A DNA stretch of 64,000 nt, taken from contig JAJEBE010000053.1 in assembly GCA_022822545.1 (NCBI GenBank), positions 1 through 64,000 on the forward strand, given 5' to 3'. The notes under the pieces were generated by a model. That model saw only the letters and a list, made by a program, of their open reading frames with translations. It did not search any database and was not told the origin of the DNA. A program made the position numbers and the translations under genes. Source of the stretch: Anaerolineae bacterium (GTDB lineage Bacteria > Chloroflexota > Anaerolineae > Aggregatilineales > Phototrophicaceae). Below are positions 1 through 7,922 of this stretch, in pieces. The stretch's first letter is position 1. The number at the start of each line of letters is the position of its first letter.

Positions 1-1745
1 ATGTTGGCCGAGGTTTCGAAAGCCCAGGCGACGCGGTTGACGCCGCGCAGGAGATGCGTCCGCGTGACCCGGCGCATGTGATGATCGGCCTCGGCCAAGT
101 CCAGCGCCGGCGCCAAGTCGGGCAATTCCGGCACGCGAACAGCCGGCTCGGTGCGGAAGCGCCCGTGGCGCGTGAAGTTGATGCGCACCAATTCGCGAGC
201 CAGTGCCAGCAGGGCATCATTATAAGCGCGCACGCCGGCATCGCCGACCGCGCCTTCCGCCAGATCCGCCGCCGCGCCCTGCAGGTCCGCCAGAGCCGCG
301 TCCAAATCCGCCAGCGCGTCATAAGCGGGCGCGAAGTTTGCGTCAGCGCCGGCCGCCGCCGAATATCGATCCAGCGTACCTTTGAATTCTGCCGTCAAGG
401 CGCGGAAGTCATAGGGGTGCAGCGGATTGTTCAGCAGGCGCTGCAAGGCGGTGGCGTAGACGCGCAGGTCGCGCATCAGATTGTCTTTGTCGGCGATCTC
501 GAGCGTATCGTTTTCGGTATGCCAGGCGATATTGGCGCCGCAGCCGCCCACGCTGTAGTAGCCCATGGCTTCGGCTTTGGCCAGGGGCATCGAGGACAGC
601 AGCATGAACAAGCTGGAGATGCCGATGTTGTTGAAGGAATAATCGCCGGCTTGATGGGGCCGCTCGCCGCTGAAGGCGAAGCCGGTGGAGTCTTTGACGG
701 ATTGCGCGGCCAAGCCTTCGGCTTCCGACATGACGGTGACGCCGCGATACTCGGTGGCCCAGCGACAGCCGGGCGAATCGATATTCATCTGCGCGATGCA
801 ATCCCGCGCCAGGTCCAGCCCGAATTGATCGGCGTACCAGGTCGAGGCGCCGTAGCGGCCGGTGGAATGCCCGGACCACCAGGCGACGCGCAGCGACCGC
901 GTCAGTCCATCGCGATTGTTATGGAAGATCCGCGCCAGCTCCAGCAGGGTGGCGTTGCCGACGGCGTTATCGCCGATGCCGACATCCCAGGAATCGACAT
1001 GCCCGTGCACCAGCACGAAGCGCTCCGGCTCGATCGTCCCTTCAATCTCCGCCACCAGGCAAGGACATTCGAACCAGCCTTCCTTGAGTTTGCTATGCAA
1101 GGTGGCTTCGACCGCGCCCTCCGCCATTTTTGCCATCAAAGCTTCGCCATCGGGGCGATTGATGGAGACGACCGGGATCGTCGGCTGGCGCTGATAATTG
1201 TCGAGGTCGGGCGCGCCCCAGATGGTGGTGCAGATGCCCCAATGGATATCGACGCCGGGGTTGATGAAGATGGCGCCTTTCGCGCCTTTGTTCTGGAAAT
1301 ACCAGACTGGCGGGGGGCCGCCAAAGCCATCGACCACGACGATCTTGCCCGTCACATCGACATCGCTCAGGGGCGTGAAGTCGAAGAAATCGGCGCTGCG
1401 CCCGGCGGCGAAGCCTTCTATGCGGACGCATTCGCCGCTGACGCCCCCGGCCGGCGTGCTGATGCTGAAAGCCGGCGTCTTGGCGCGGAAGGAGCGATCC
1501 CCCACCACCAGCGATGCCCGCACCGGCACGCTCAAGAAGAGCTCCGGCATGTGCATGGTATGCGGGATGCCCAGGGCGCTAAGGCGGTCGGCGAGGTAGT
1601 TGAAGGCGGCGCGTTCATCGTCGGATGAAGATTCGCGGACGAGACTGGTGAAGCGCTCGACCATCGACCAGGGTTCGTCCGGCGATAGCGATTCCAGCAG
1701 GGCGTCCTCTAAACTGGCGTTTTTTGTTTCGAAAAGTGCTTGCAT
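1..1745 (-). CDS. M28-family zinc peptidase, C-terminus beyond window
   Basis: The minus-strand frame is open from an ATG at 1745 to the window edge (581 codons, no stop). AGGAGG lies about 10 bases upstream of the start. Residues about 125-220 look like a PA-type insert. The M28 metal site is visible as HGHVDSWDVGIGDN near residues 247-260, followed by an NIDSPG aspartate and a WHTENDT histidine. Where most M28 enzymes carry an adjacent catalytic Glu-Glu pair, this one reads WWSGHSTGRYG (about 289-299), so peptidase activity is not certain. No signal peptide is seen, suggesting a cytoplasmic enzyme. It is divergent from the M20 peptidase gene. A plus-strand ORF covering most of this gene is an antisense artefact. 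Confidence 0.85.
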   Translation of the reverse strand, partial: MQALFETKNASLEDALLESLSPDEPWSMVERFTSLVRESSSDDERAAFNYLADRLSALGIPHTMHMPELFLSVPVRASLVVGDRSFRAKTPAFSISTPAGGVSGECVRIEGFAAGRSADFFDFTPLSDVDVTGKIVVVDGFGGPPPVWYFQNKGAKGAIFINPGVDIHWGICTTIWGAPDLDNYQRQPTIPVVSINRPDGEALMAKMAEGAVEATLHSKLKEGWFECPCLVAEIEGTIEPERFVLVHGHVDSWDVGIGDNAVGNATLLELARIFHNNRDGLTRSLRVAWWSGHSTGRYGASTWYADQFGLDLARDCIAQMNIDSPGCRWATEYRGVTVMSEAEGLAAQSVKDSTGFAFSGERPHQAGDYSFNNIGISSLFMLLSSMPLAKAEAMGYYSVGGCGANIAWHTENDTLEIADKDNLMRDLRVYATALQRLLNNPLHPYDFRALTAEFKGTLDRYSAAAGADANFAPAYDALADLDAALADLQGAAADLAEGAVGDAGVRAYNDALLALARELVRINFTRHGRFRTEPAVRVPELPDLAPALDLAEADHHMRRVTRTHLLRGVNRVAWAFETSAN

Positions 1746-1771
1746 ATTCAGCCTGTCCTCCTTTGGCTAGA

Positions 1772-1799
1772 ATTATAATTGGGGCATTACAGCGACAAA
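1772..1799 (-). promoter_or_regulatory. Candidate promoter of the M28 peptidase gene
   Basis: On the minus strand a TATAAT (1777-1772) lies 15-16 bases downstream of TTGTCG/TTTGTC (around 1799-1793), about 27 bases before the start codon. It is a consensus match only and has not been tested. Confidence 0.4.
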
Positions 1800-1972
1800 T
1801 GACCAAATTCGCCTTATGCCATCGGTCCTGTCAAGCACGATGAGATAAAGTTATATCGCTGAGTCCCAAGCTTTGGCATTCCGCAGAGTCTAACAATTGG
1901 CTTGGGAATGTCAAATAGCGCGATGGTTGCGAGCAACTGGAACGGTCTCTATGGATCCAAACTGGATAAAAG

Positions 1973-3358
1973 ATGACTGACTACGAAACAAGTGCCGCCC
2001 TGGAGCAGGCGCGGCGGAACCATGAAGCCTATCATAGCGGCTTTATGAAATTGCTGCGATTCGCATCTGTCAGCCAGGAGCCGATGTACCAGCCGCAGTT
2101 GCAGGCTTGCGCCGACTGGATCGTGGCGGAAATGCGGCGCATCGGTTTGGATAACGCGCGGAAGCTGCCGACCGCCGGCAACCCGATCGTCTATGCCGAT
2201 TGGTTAAAGGCCGGCGCGGACAAGCCGACCATCGTCATTTACGCGCACTACGATGTGCAGCCAATCGGCGACGAATCGCTATGGGGCACGCCCCCGTTTG
2301 AGCCGACTATCGTTGACGACCGCCTGGTGGCGCGCGGCGCGGTCGATGACAAATGCGGCATCTGGATAAATCTGAAAGCCATCGATGCGATCCTCGCCGC
2401 GAATGGCTCGTTGCCCGTCAATATCAAGCTCTTCTTCGAAGGCGAGGAAGAACTCGGCTCGAAGAATGTCGGGCTCTTCCTGGCCGCCAATCGCGATTTG
2501 CTGGCGGCGGACGCGCTACTCATCTCCGATGGTCCCTTTTCGCCGCGGCAGCCGGTCATCGGCAACGCTCTGCGCGGGGCGATCACGGGTCAGATCCGTG
2601 TGCAGGGACCGCCGCACGATCTGCATTCCGGGCGTTATGGCGGCGCGGTGAAGAACCCGGCGCACTATCTGGCTCGCATCATCGCCTCCTTCCACGATGA
2701 AAGCGGGCGGGTGCGGATCAAGCGTTTTTACGATGACGCCATTCCTATGACGGATCGGCAGACGCGCGACATGAACCGACTTTGGAAAACAATCGGACCG
2801 TCTTTGCAGCGCGCGGCCGGCGTCGATGCCTTCTTCGGCGATTATCTTGGCGTCTTTGCCGAACGGACGACCTCACAGCCGACGCTTGATGTCAGCGCCA
2901 TCACCGGCGGCTGGGGCGGCGAGGGGACGCGCGCGATCATCCCGGCGGAGGCGCGCTTCACGGTCACCATCCGCACAGTGGCGGGGCAGGACGCCGACGC
3001 GATGTGGGCGCGATTGGTCGAGCATGTCTTGGCCTTCGCCGAGCCGGGCATCAAAATCGATACCGAGTTGATGAGCGCGGCGCATCCCTTTCTGATGCCG
3101 GAAGACGGGCGGGAGATACGGGCGATACAACGGGCGCTCAAAGGGGCGCTGGGCAAGGAGGCGCTGTTAATGCGGCACGGCGGGTCGCTGGCGATCGGCG
3201 GAATGCTGCAGCGGGAGCTGGGCATCCCGGCGGCTATGCTGGGCTATGGCTCCGGCGGCAACTCACATGCGCCGAACGAGTTCATCTATGTCGATGACAT
3301 CCAGCTCGCGACCGAGGTGGCGATTCGTCTGTTCTTCGAGCTCGGCGATGGCGAATAA
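1973..3358 (+). CDS. M20-family metallopeptidase (dipeptidase-like)
   Basis: A 461-residue cytoplasmic zinc amino/dipeptidase of the M20 family, full length. Visible motifs are VIYAHYDVQP (first metal His and Asp), RGAVDDKCG (bridging Asp), EGEEELGS (catalytic and metal-binding Glu), and SGRYGGAVKNP at the start of the dimerisation domain; a late conserved His occurs in GGNSHAPNE. It probably hydrolyses small peptides after import. The start ATG at 1973 has no convincing ribosome binding site. It is divergent from the M28 peptidase and convergent with the peptide-type ABC permease genes, a grouping consistent with peptide scavenging. The substrate cannot be read from sequence. Confidence 0.9.
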   Translation: MTDYETSAALEQARRNHEAYHSGFMKLLRFASVSQEPMYQPQLQACADWIVAEMRRIGLDNARKLPTAGNPIVYADWLKAGADKPTIVIYAHYDVQPIGDESLWGTPPFEPTIVDDRLVARGAVDDKCGIWINLKAIDAILAANGSLPVNIKLFFEGEEELGSKNVGLFLAANRDLLAADALLISDGPFSPRQPVIGNALRGAITGQIRVQGPPHDLHSGRYGGAVKNPAHYLARIIASFHDESGRVRIKRFYDDAIPMTDRQTRDMNRLWKTIGPSLQRAAGVDAFFGDYLGVFAERTTSQPTLDVSAITGGWGGEGTRAIIPAEARFTVTIRTVAGQDADAMWARLVEHVLAFAEPGIKIDTELMSAAHPFLMPEDGREIRAIQRALKGALGKEALLMRHGGSLAIGGMLQRELGIPAAMLGYGSGGNSHAPNEFIYVDDIQLATEVAIRLFFELGDGE

Positions 3359-3393
3359 CCAATCCTCGGTGACCTCGGCGGCGACTTTTGCGC

Positions 3394-4302
3394 TTATTCC
3401 GCGGCGCGCACATCAAGCACATCGCGCAAGGCATCGCCGAAGAAATTGATGCTGAGCACAGTGATCATGATTGCCAAGCCGGGATAAATGCCCAGCCACC
3501 AGGCGCGGGTGAAGAAGCTGCGCGCGTCGCTGATGATCAAGCCCCAGGTCGGCGTGGACGCCTTGACGCCCAGGCCGAGGAAGGACAAGCCCGCTTCGGC
3601 GAGGATGGCAAAAGAGACGCTGAGCGTCGCCTGCACGATGATGGGGGCGATGGCGTTGGGCAGAATGTGCCGCAACATGATGGTGGTGTCGGAGGCGCCG
3701 ATCGAGCGCGCCGCCAGCACATACTCCTCCTCGCGAATGGATAGCACCATGCCCCGCGTAATCCGCGCGAAGTCATCGAGGAAAGCCAATGATATAGCCA
3801 CGATCACATTTGCCAAGCCGGTGCCGAAGACCGCCACCAGGTACACGGCGATGATGAAATTAGGAAATGCCCACTGCAAGTCGATATAGCGCATGAAGAG
3901 GATATCGATCCAGCCGCCAAAGTAGCCAGCCAGGATGCCCATCGCCACACCGAGCACCATCGAGATCGTCACGGTGGTGATGCCGACGAAGAGCGATACG
4001 CGCGCGCCGTACAAGATGCGCGTGAAGAGATCGCGCCCCAGATCATCCGTGCCGAGCACATGCAGGGTCGACGGCGGCAGCAAGATGTCAAATTCTTGCG
4101 ATAGCGGATCGTAGGGAGAGACCACCGAGGCGAAGAGAGTGCAGATAACAATCAAGCCGAGCACGGTCAAGCCGGCGATGGCGCGTTTGTCCCGCAGCAG
4201 CAGTTGCCAGGCTTTCGGGCGCTCCGGCATATCGGCGGGCCCGGCAACGGGCAGCGCGGCGATGCTGCCGCCAGGCTTGGAATCTTTCATCGCATCAGTC
4301 AT
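3394..4302 (-). CDS. DppC/OppC-type ABC transporter permease
   Basis: Inner-membrane permease of a peptide/nickel-type importer, about 302 residues from the ATG at 4302. A cytoplasmic N-terminal tail with an OppC_N-like first helix is followed by the usual membrane segments. The EAA loop that contacts the ATPase is visible (EEYVLAARSIGASD...HILPN). The start was taken as ATG 4302, because it overlaps the stop of the upstream permease by 8 bases (ATGACTGA), a typical translational coupling; a TTG at 4320 is possible. It is the last gene of a binding protein-permease-permease cluster. No ATPase gene accompanies it. Confidence 0.92.
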   Translation of the reverse strand: MTDAMKDSKPGGSIAALPVAGPADMPERPKAWQLLLRDKRAIAGLTVLGLIVICTLFASVVSPYDPLSQEFDILLPPSTLHVLGTDDLGRDLFTRILYGARVSLFVGITTVTISMVLGVAMGILAGYFGGWIDILFMRYIDLQWAFPNFIIAVYLVAVFGTGLANVIVAISLAFLDDFARITRGMVLSIREEEYVLAARSIGASDTTIMLRHILPNAIAPIIVQATLSVSFAILAEAGLSFLGLGVKASTPTWGLIISDARSFFTRAWWLGIYPGLAIMITVLSINFFGDALRDVLDVRAAE

Positions 4303-5236
4303 AAGTGATCCGCGGATCAATCAGACGGTAGAGCATATCCACCGCCAGGTTCATGAAGACGAGCAAAACGGCCACCAGCAGGATGCTGCCTTGCACGACC
4401 GGGTAGTCGCGATTAAGAATGCTCTGAATCAGGACGCGCCCCAGCCCCTTGATGGCGAAGACATTCTCCACCACAACTGAGCCGGAAAAGAGCAGAGCGA
4501 GGGAGATGCCCATGACGGTCACCACCGGTATCAGGGCATTGCGCAGGGCATGGCGGAAGACGACGCGCTTCTCGTTCAGCCCTTTGGCGCGGGCCACCGT
4601 GATGTAATCTTGCCCGAGGACCTCCAGCATGGCGGAGCGGGTCAGGCGGGCGATGGAGGCGGAAAACGGCAAACCGACGGACAAGCCCGGCAATATCAGA
4701 TAACGCAGCCACTGATCCAAACCGGCGCTGATGGGTTTGTAGCCGATAGAGGGGAACCAGCGCAGATTAACCGCGAAGACGATTATCAGCACGATGCCGA
4801 TCCAGAATGAGGGCATGCTGATGCCGAGGAAGGCGGCGAGGTTAAAGCCGTAGTCCAGGAAGCTGTCCTTTTTAACGGCGGAGACGATGCCGGCCGTCAG
4901 ACCAAGAGTGAAGGAGATCAAGAAGGCGACCAGCGCCAGCGAGACCGTGCGCGGGATGGCTTCGGCAATCTGCTGGCTCACTTCCTGGTGGCTGCCGTAG
5001 AGGGACTGCCCGAGATCGCCGGAGAGGGTGTTGCGGATCCAGAAGAGATACTGCACCCAGACCGGCTGATCCAAACCCAGCTTGGCGCGGATGGCATCGG
5101 CGGCTCTGGGGTCGACATCGGCCAGCAGCGCTTGAATCGGATCGCCCGGCACGGCGCGGAGCATGAAGAAGACGAGCGTCCCCACCGCCCAGACGACTAT
5201 CAACGCTTGCATCACCCGCCCGACAAAATAGCGCAT
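4295..5236 (-). CDS. DppB/OppB-type ABC transporter permease
   Basis: Inner-membrane permease of 313 residues with the characteristic N-terminus (MRYFVGRVMQALIVVWAVG), the GDPIQALL periplasmic motif found in DppB proteins, and the EAA loop DYITVARAKGLNEKRV...HALRNALIPV. It should pair with the DppC-like permease whose start overlaps its stop, and receive substrate from the Tat-type binding protein encoded upstream on the same strand. It is a full-length family member with the ATG at 5236. Oligopeptides are the most likely cargo given the peptidase neighbours, but opines, sugars or nickel are also known cargoes in this family. Confidence 0.93.
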   Translation of the reverse strand: MRYFVGRVMQALIVVWAVGTLVFFMLRAVPGDPIQALLADVDPRAADAIRAKLGLDQPVWVQYLFWIRNTLSGDLGQSLYGSHQEVSQQIAEAIPRTVSLALVAFLISFTLGLTAGIVSAVKKDSFLDYGFNLAAFLGISMPSFWIGIVLIIVFAVNLRWFPSIGYKPISAGLDQWLRYLILPGLSVGLPFSASIARLTRSAMLEVLGQDYITVARAKGLNEKRVVFRHALRNALIPVVTVMGISLALLFSGSVVVENVFAIKGLGRVLIQSILNRDYPVVQGSILLVAVLLVFMNLAVDMLYRLIDPRITYD

Positions 5237-5272
5237 TGGGATGCCTTGTTTTCTGGAAAAGTTGCGGCGCTG

Positions 5273-5319
5273 AAGGGCGACTCGGCGGTTCGCGCAGACA
5301 CCGACCGTCAGTCGCCCTT
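5273..5319 (-). other. Intercistronic stem-loop between binding-protein and permease genes
   Basis: A perfect 10-bp inverted repeat (AAGGGCGACT at 5273-5282, AGTCGCCCTT at 5310-5319) separates the binding-protein stop from the DppB start. No T-run follows on the minus strand, so it is more likely an mRNA-stability or attenuation element than a full terminator. Confidence 0.6.
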
Positions 5320-5337
5320 ACAATCTGGCTCCCTTGG

Positions 5338-7173
5338 TTAGTTGAAGAAGACGCGATCGAGATCGCGCAGGCCGACGATGCGGCCCGCCGGCGGGACGGC
5401 AACCTCGGCGCGGTGCACCAGGATCTCCGTCCCGTGGAAGATGAAGATCGATGCCAACTTGTCGGAAGTCAGTTGATTCGCCTCTTGCACCAGCGCCTTG
5501 CGCGCATCGGGATCGGCCGTGACCGCTTGTTCATGAATCAACTCATCAACACGGTCAGCCGAGAAGAAGCCGAAAGCGCGTTCGCCATACTTGTCCACCA
5601 AATCGGCATCGTTACGGTTAGCGCCGTTGAAGCGAGAATCGCTAAGCATCCAATCGACCAAGCCATCATCGGGATCGAAGTCGCCGCCGCTTCCGAGGCG
5701 CAGCAAATCGTATTCCATGCGATTGGCGTCTTCGATCAGCACAGTGAAGTCTTTGACGTCCAGCTCGATATTGATGTTGAGATTGTTGCGGTACATATCG
5801 ACGATGACCTCGGCTTGCCGCCGGCCGCCGGGCGTGGTGAGCAGTTTAAGCGTGGGGAAGCCTTCGCCGTTGGGGTAGCCGGCATCCGCCAAGAGCGATT
5901 GCGCCGCCTCAAGGTCGAAGCGTTGTTCGCTGGTCTCGTTGATGGCGGTATCAAAGTAGAAACCCATCGCCGGGTTGATCGTCCCAAAAGCGGGCACGCC
6001 GCGGCCGAAAAGCCCCCTTTGAATGAAGCGCTCGCGGTCGAAGGCTTTCGCCAGGGCCAGGCGCACCTTGAAGCCATTCAGCTGCTTGAGCTCGTCCACC
6101 GACAAGTTGAAGTCTTCGACCACCATCGGCTCGCGCCAGGGATTGACAAAGACCGATTGGAAGCCGTTGCCGGGGATCTCGTCCACGACCAGGTCGGGGT
6201 TGGCCAGGAAGCGATCCACCAATTCAGCGGCGACGCCGTTGCCGCCGATCAAGTGAATATCGCCGGTTTCGATGGCGGCCGCCAGCGGTTCATTTTCCGG
6301 AATGGGGATGATGGTGATTTTGTCCAATACCGGACGATCGGGATCGTAGTAGTCATCAAAGCGCTCGAGCACGACCCCCTGCCCCAGTTGATGTTCGGTC
6401 ACGCGGAAGGGGCCAGTGCCGACGGGCTTCAAGCCGTATTCTTGCAAGCCCATCGATTCGATGGCATTTTGACTGACGATGGTCATGGCGCGTCCGCTGG
6501 AGCGCTCAAGCGTTTTGACCAGCAGGGAAGCCTGCGGCCGCCCCAGGCTCAACTGTATGGTCATGTCATCCAGCGCCACGACATCCAGCACATTGACAAG
6601 GTTGCCGGAGTGGATCGACTGCTGCGGATCCTTCGACCGGTTGTAAGTATAGACCACATCGGCGGCGGTGAAGGGATCGCCATTATGCCAGGTGACGCCT
6701 TCACGCAGGTTGAAGGTCCAGACCAAGCCGTCATCGGATACGGACCAATCGGTCGCCAGATCGCCTTCGGCTACCAAGTCGGCATTGATATGCGTCAAGC
6801 CGCTGAGCACGTTGGAAGAAACCTGGAATTGCAGCACCTGATTAATCTGCGCCGGATCCAGCGTGGTGATTTCCGCCGTGCCTGCCCAGCCGCAGATCAA
6901 GTGACCGCCGGATTGCGCGACAGCCCGCGCCGCTTGTGGCAGGACGATGCCAGCCGCGCCCAGGAGATGCGACAGAGACAGGCTGCCGCCGGAAGCCGCC
7001 GCCAGCCGCAAGAAAGAGCGCCGACTCAATTTGGGACCGCTGAGTTCGTCGGTGGTCAAGCCGAAGAGCGGATCCCGCGGATCAAAGTCGTAAGCGCGGC
7101 GATGTTCTTCCTCGACCCGCGCCTTTTCCTGACGAGTGAGCTTGGCAAGTATTTGTTTCATCTGCTCATTCAT
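5338..7173 (-). CDS. ABC transporter substrate-binding protein, SBP_bac_5 family, Tat-type signal
   Basis: Extracytoplasmic solute-binding protein of the peptide/nickel class, 611 residues. Unusually, about 50 mostly charged residues precede a twin-arginine signal (SRRSFLRLAAASGG, RR at 51-52), which is followed by a hydrophobic stretch and an alanine-rich cleavage region. The mature part shows family phrases such as the start of the mature fold (TLDPAQI), WTFNLREGVTWHNGDPFTAADVVYTY and VGTGPFRVTEH. It is the first gene of a three-gene importer operon with the DppB and DppC-like permeases. Export in a folded state via Tat is inferred from the RR motif. The ligand is unknown; peptides are the best guess. 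Confidence 0.92.
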   Translation of the reverse strand: MNEQMKQILAKLTRQEKARVEEEHRRAYDFDPRDPLFGLTTDELSGPKLSRRSFLRLAAASGGSLSLSHLLGAAGIVLPQAARAVAQSGGHLICGWAGTAEITTLDPAQINQVLQFQVSSNVLSGLTHINADLVAEGDLATDWSVSDDGLVWTFNLREGVTWHNGDPFTAADVVYTYNRSKDPQQSIHSGNLVNVLDVVALDDMTIQLSLGRPQASLLVKTLERSSGRAMTIVSQNAIESMGLQEYGLKPVGTGPFRVTEHQLGQGVVLERFDDYYDPDRPVLDKITIIPIPENEPLAAAIETGDIHLIGGNGVAAELVDRFLANPDLVVDEIPGNGFQSVFVNPWREPMVVEDFNLSVDELKQLNGFKVRLALAKAFDRERFIQRGLFGRGVPAFGTINPAMGFYFDTAINETSEQRFDLEAAQSLLADAGYPNGEGFPTLKLLTTPGGRRQAEVIVDMYRNNLNINIELDVKDFTVLIEDANRMEYDLLRLGSGGDFDPDDGLVDWMLSDSRFNGANRNDADLVDKYGERAFGFFSADRVDELIHEQAVTADPDARKALVQEANQLTSDKLASIFIFHGTEILVHRAEVAVPPAGRIVGLRDLDRVFFN

Positions 7174-7469
7174 TCTACAGTCCTCTCTAAGATCTTCGAT
7201 ATCAAGATACGTCGAGCCCGAGCTTCGACGTTAACAATCGTATGAGTATAAATGCAAGGCGCGCATAACACAAAAAATACGGAAGGAGCAAAACCCGCAA
7301 CTCAGGGCAATCGCTTCAAATTATTTCTTAGCGCCGAGTACAGCGATGGTCGCCCGCTGCGACTTGTGGTTTCGGACGACATGGCATGTCGCCCCTACAG
7401 ATCGTTGCTTTAGCGAAGTTATCATGCAGTCAGTGGGCAGCCAGTCTCGGATAGTATTTGTTTTCAGTT

Positions 7470-7560
7470 TGTTCATTGTCCAAAACGGACGAAGTCGGAC
7501 AATAAAAAATATTTTTCGGACATTAGACGCGGTTTTCTGGGCAAAACGGACAAAAGGCAG
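7470..7560 (+). repeat. GTCCG-hairpin dispersed repeat, copy 1
   Basis: It contains TTGTCC (7476-7481) and GGACAA (7497-7502) as inverted arms, followed by an A/T-rich stretch and ATTTTTCGGACATTAGACGC (7511-7530). The same arrangement recurs at about 22160-22250 (opposite orientation) and about 50000-50075. All three copies are intergenic. Confidence 0.6.
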
Positions 7561-7736
7561 GCGGCTGCCGGTATGATTTTGGTATGCCGGCGCAGCGGCG
7601 CAACCGCCGGCTTCGGCCCCTGACTGCCTCTGAACAGCGCCCAGGGCGTGGCGCTGAAGGCGGGAATCGGCGGAAGGCATCGGTGGGACGCCGCGATTGA
7701 GAGCCTGCGATAATTGATCCATAGGGGGAGTGTATC

Positions 7737-7832
7737 ATGATATTGAGTAGAACGAAAGAACGAATGTTCGTTATTTTCGAGATCGGCGAAATTGAGTTTG
7801 AACCTTGTCTTCGGGGCGGATGTCCATTTTGA
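7737..7832 (+). CDS. Possible 31-residue small ORF with SOS-box-like palindrome
   Basis: An ATG at 7737 is preceded by a strong GGGGGAG and runs to TGA at 7830-7832, encoding MILSRTKERMFVIFEIGEIE and 11 further residues. It is not recognisable. Inside it lies GAACGAATGTTC (7758-7769), a match to the GAACnnnnGTTC pattern used by Gram-positive-type LexA. It could be coding, or just a regulatory stretch ahead of the gamma-glutamyltransferase gene. Confidence 0.25.
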   Translation: MILSRTKERMFVIFEIGEIEFEPCLRGGCPF

Positions 7833-7922
7833 AGCGATTGCCCTGGCGCGTAACTTGGTTGGGAATGATTGAATCCGCGCTCTATAATTTGCTTGTCACC
7901 AGTCAATGGAGTATTCCAGCAC

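Larger units (their letters stand above)
7174..7922. other. Gene-poor intergenic region with repeats
   Basis: About 750 bases between a divergent pair (binding protein on minus, gamma-glutamyltransferase on plus). It holds a half copy of the GTCGCCCCTAC repeat near 7387-7402, the GTCCG hairpin repeat at about 7470-7560, and a GC-rich stretch (7570-7720) with several inverted repeats, including GCCGGCG...CGCCGGC and CAGCGCC...GGCGCTG. It also holds one possible 31-codon ORF. No protein homology is recognised. Confidence 0.6.

Noticed and set aside
54..1628. 524-codon plus-strand ORF
   Set aside because: It lies antisense to the M28 peptidase, has no family motifs and an Arg/Gly/Ala-rich composition typical of GC-driven shadow frames.
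5236..7245. 669-codon plus-strand ORF
   Set aside because: It is antisense to the Tat-type binding protein and shows no recognisable domains.
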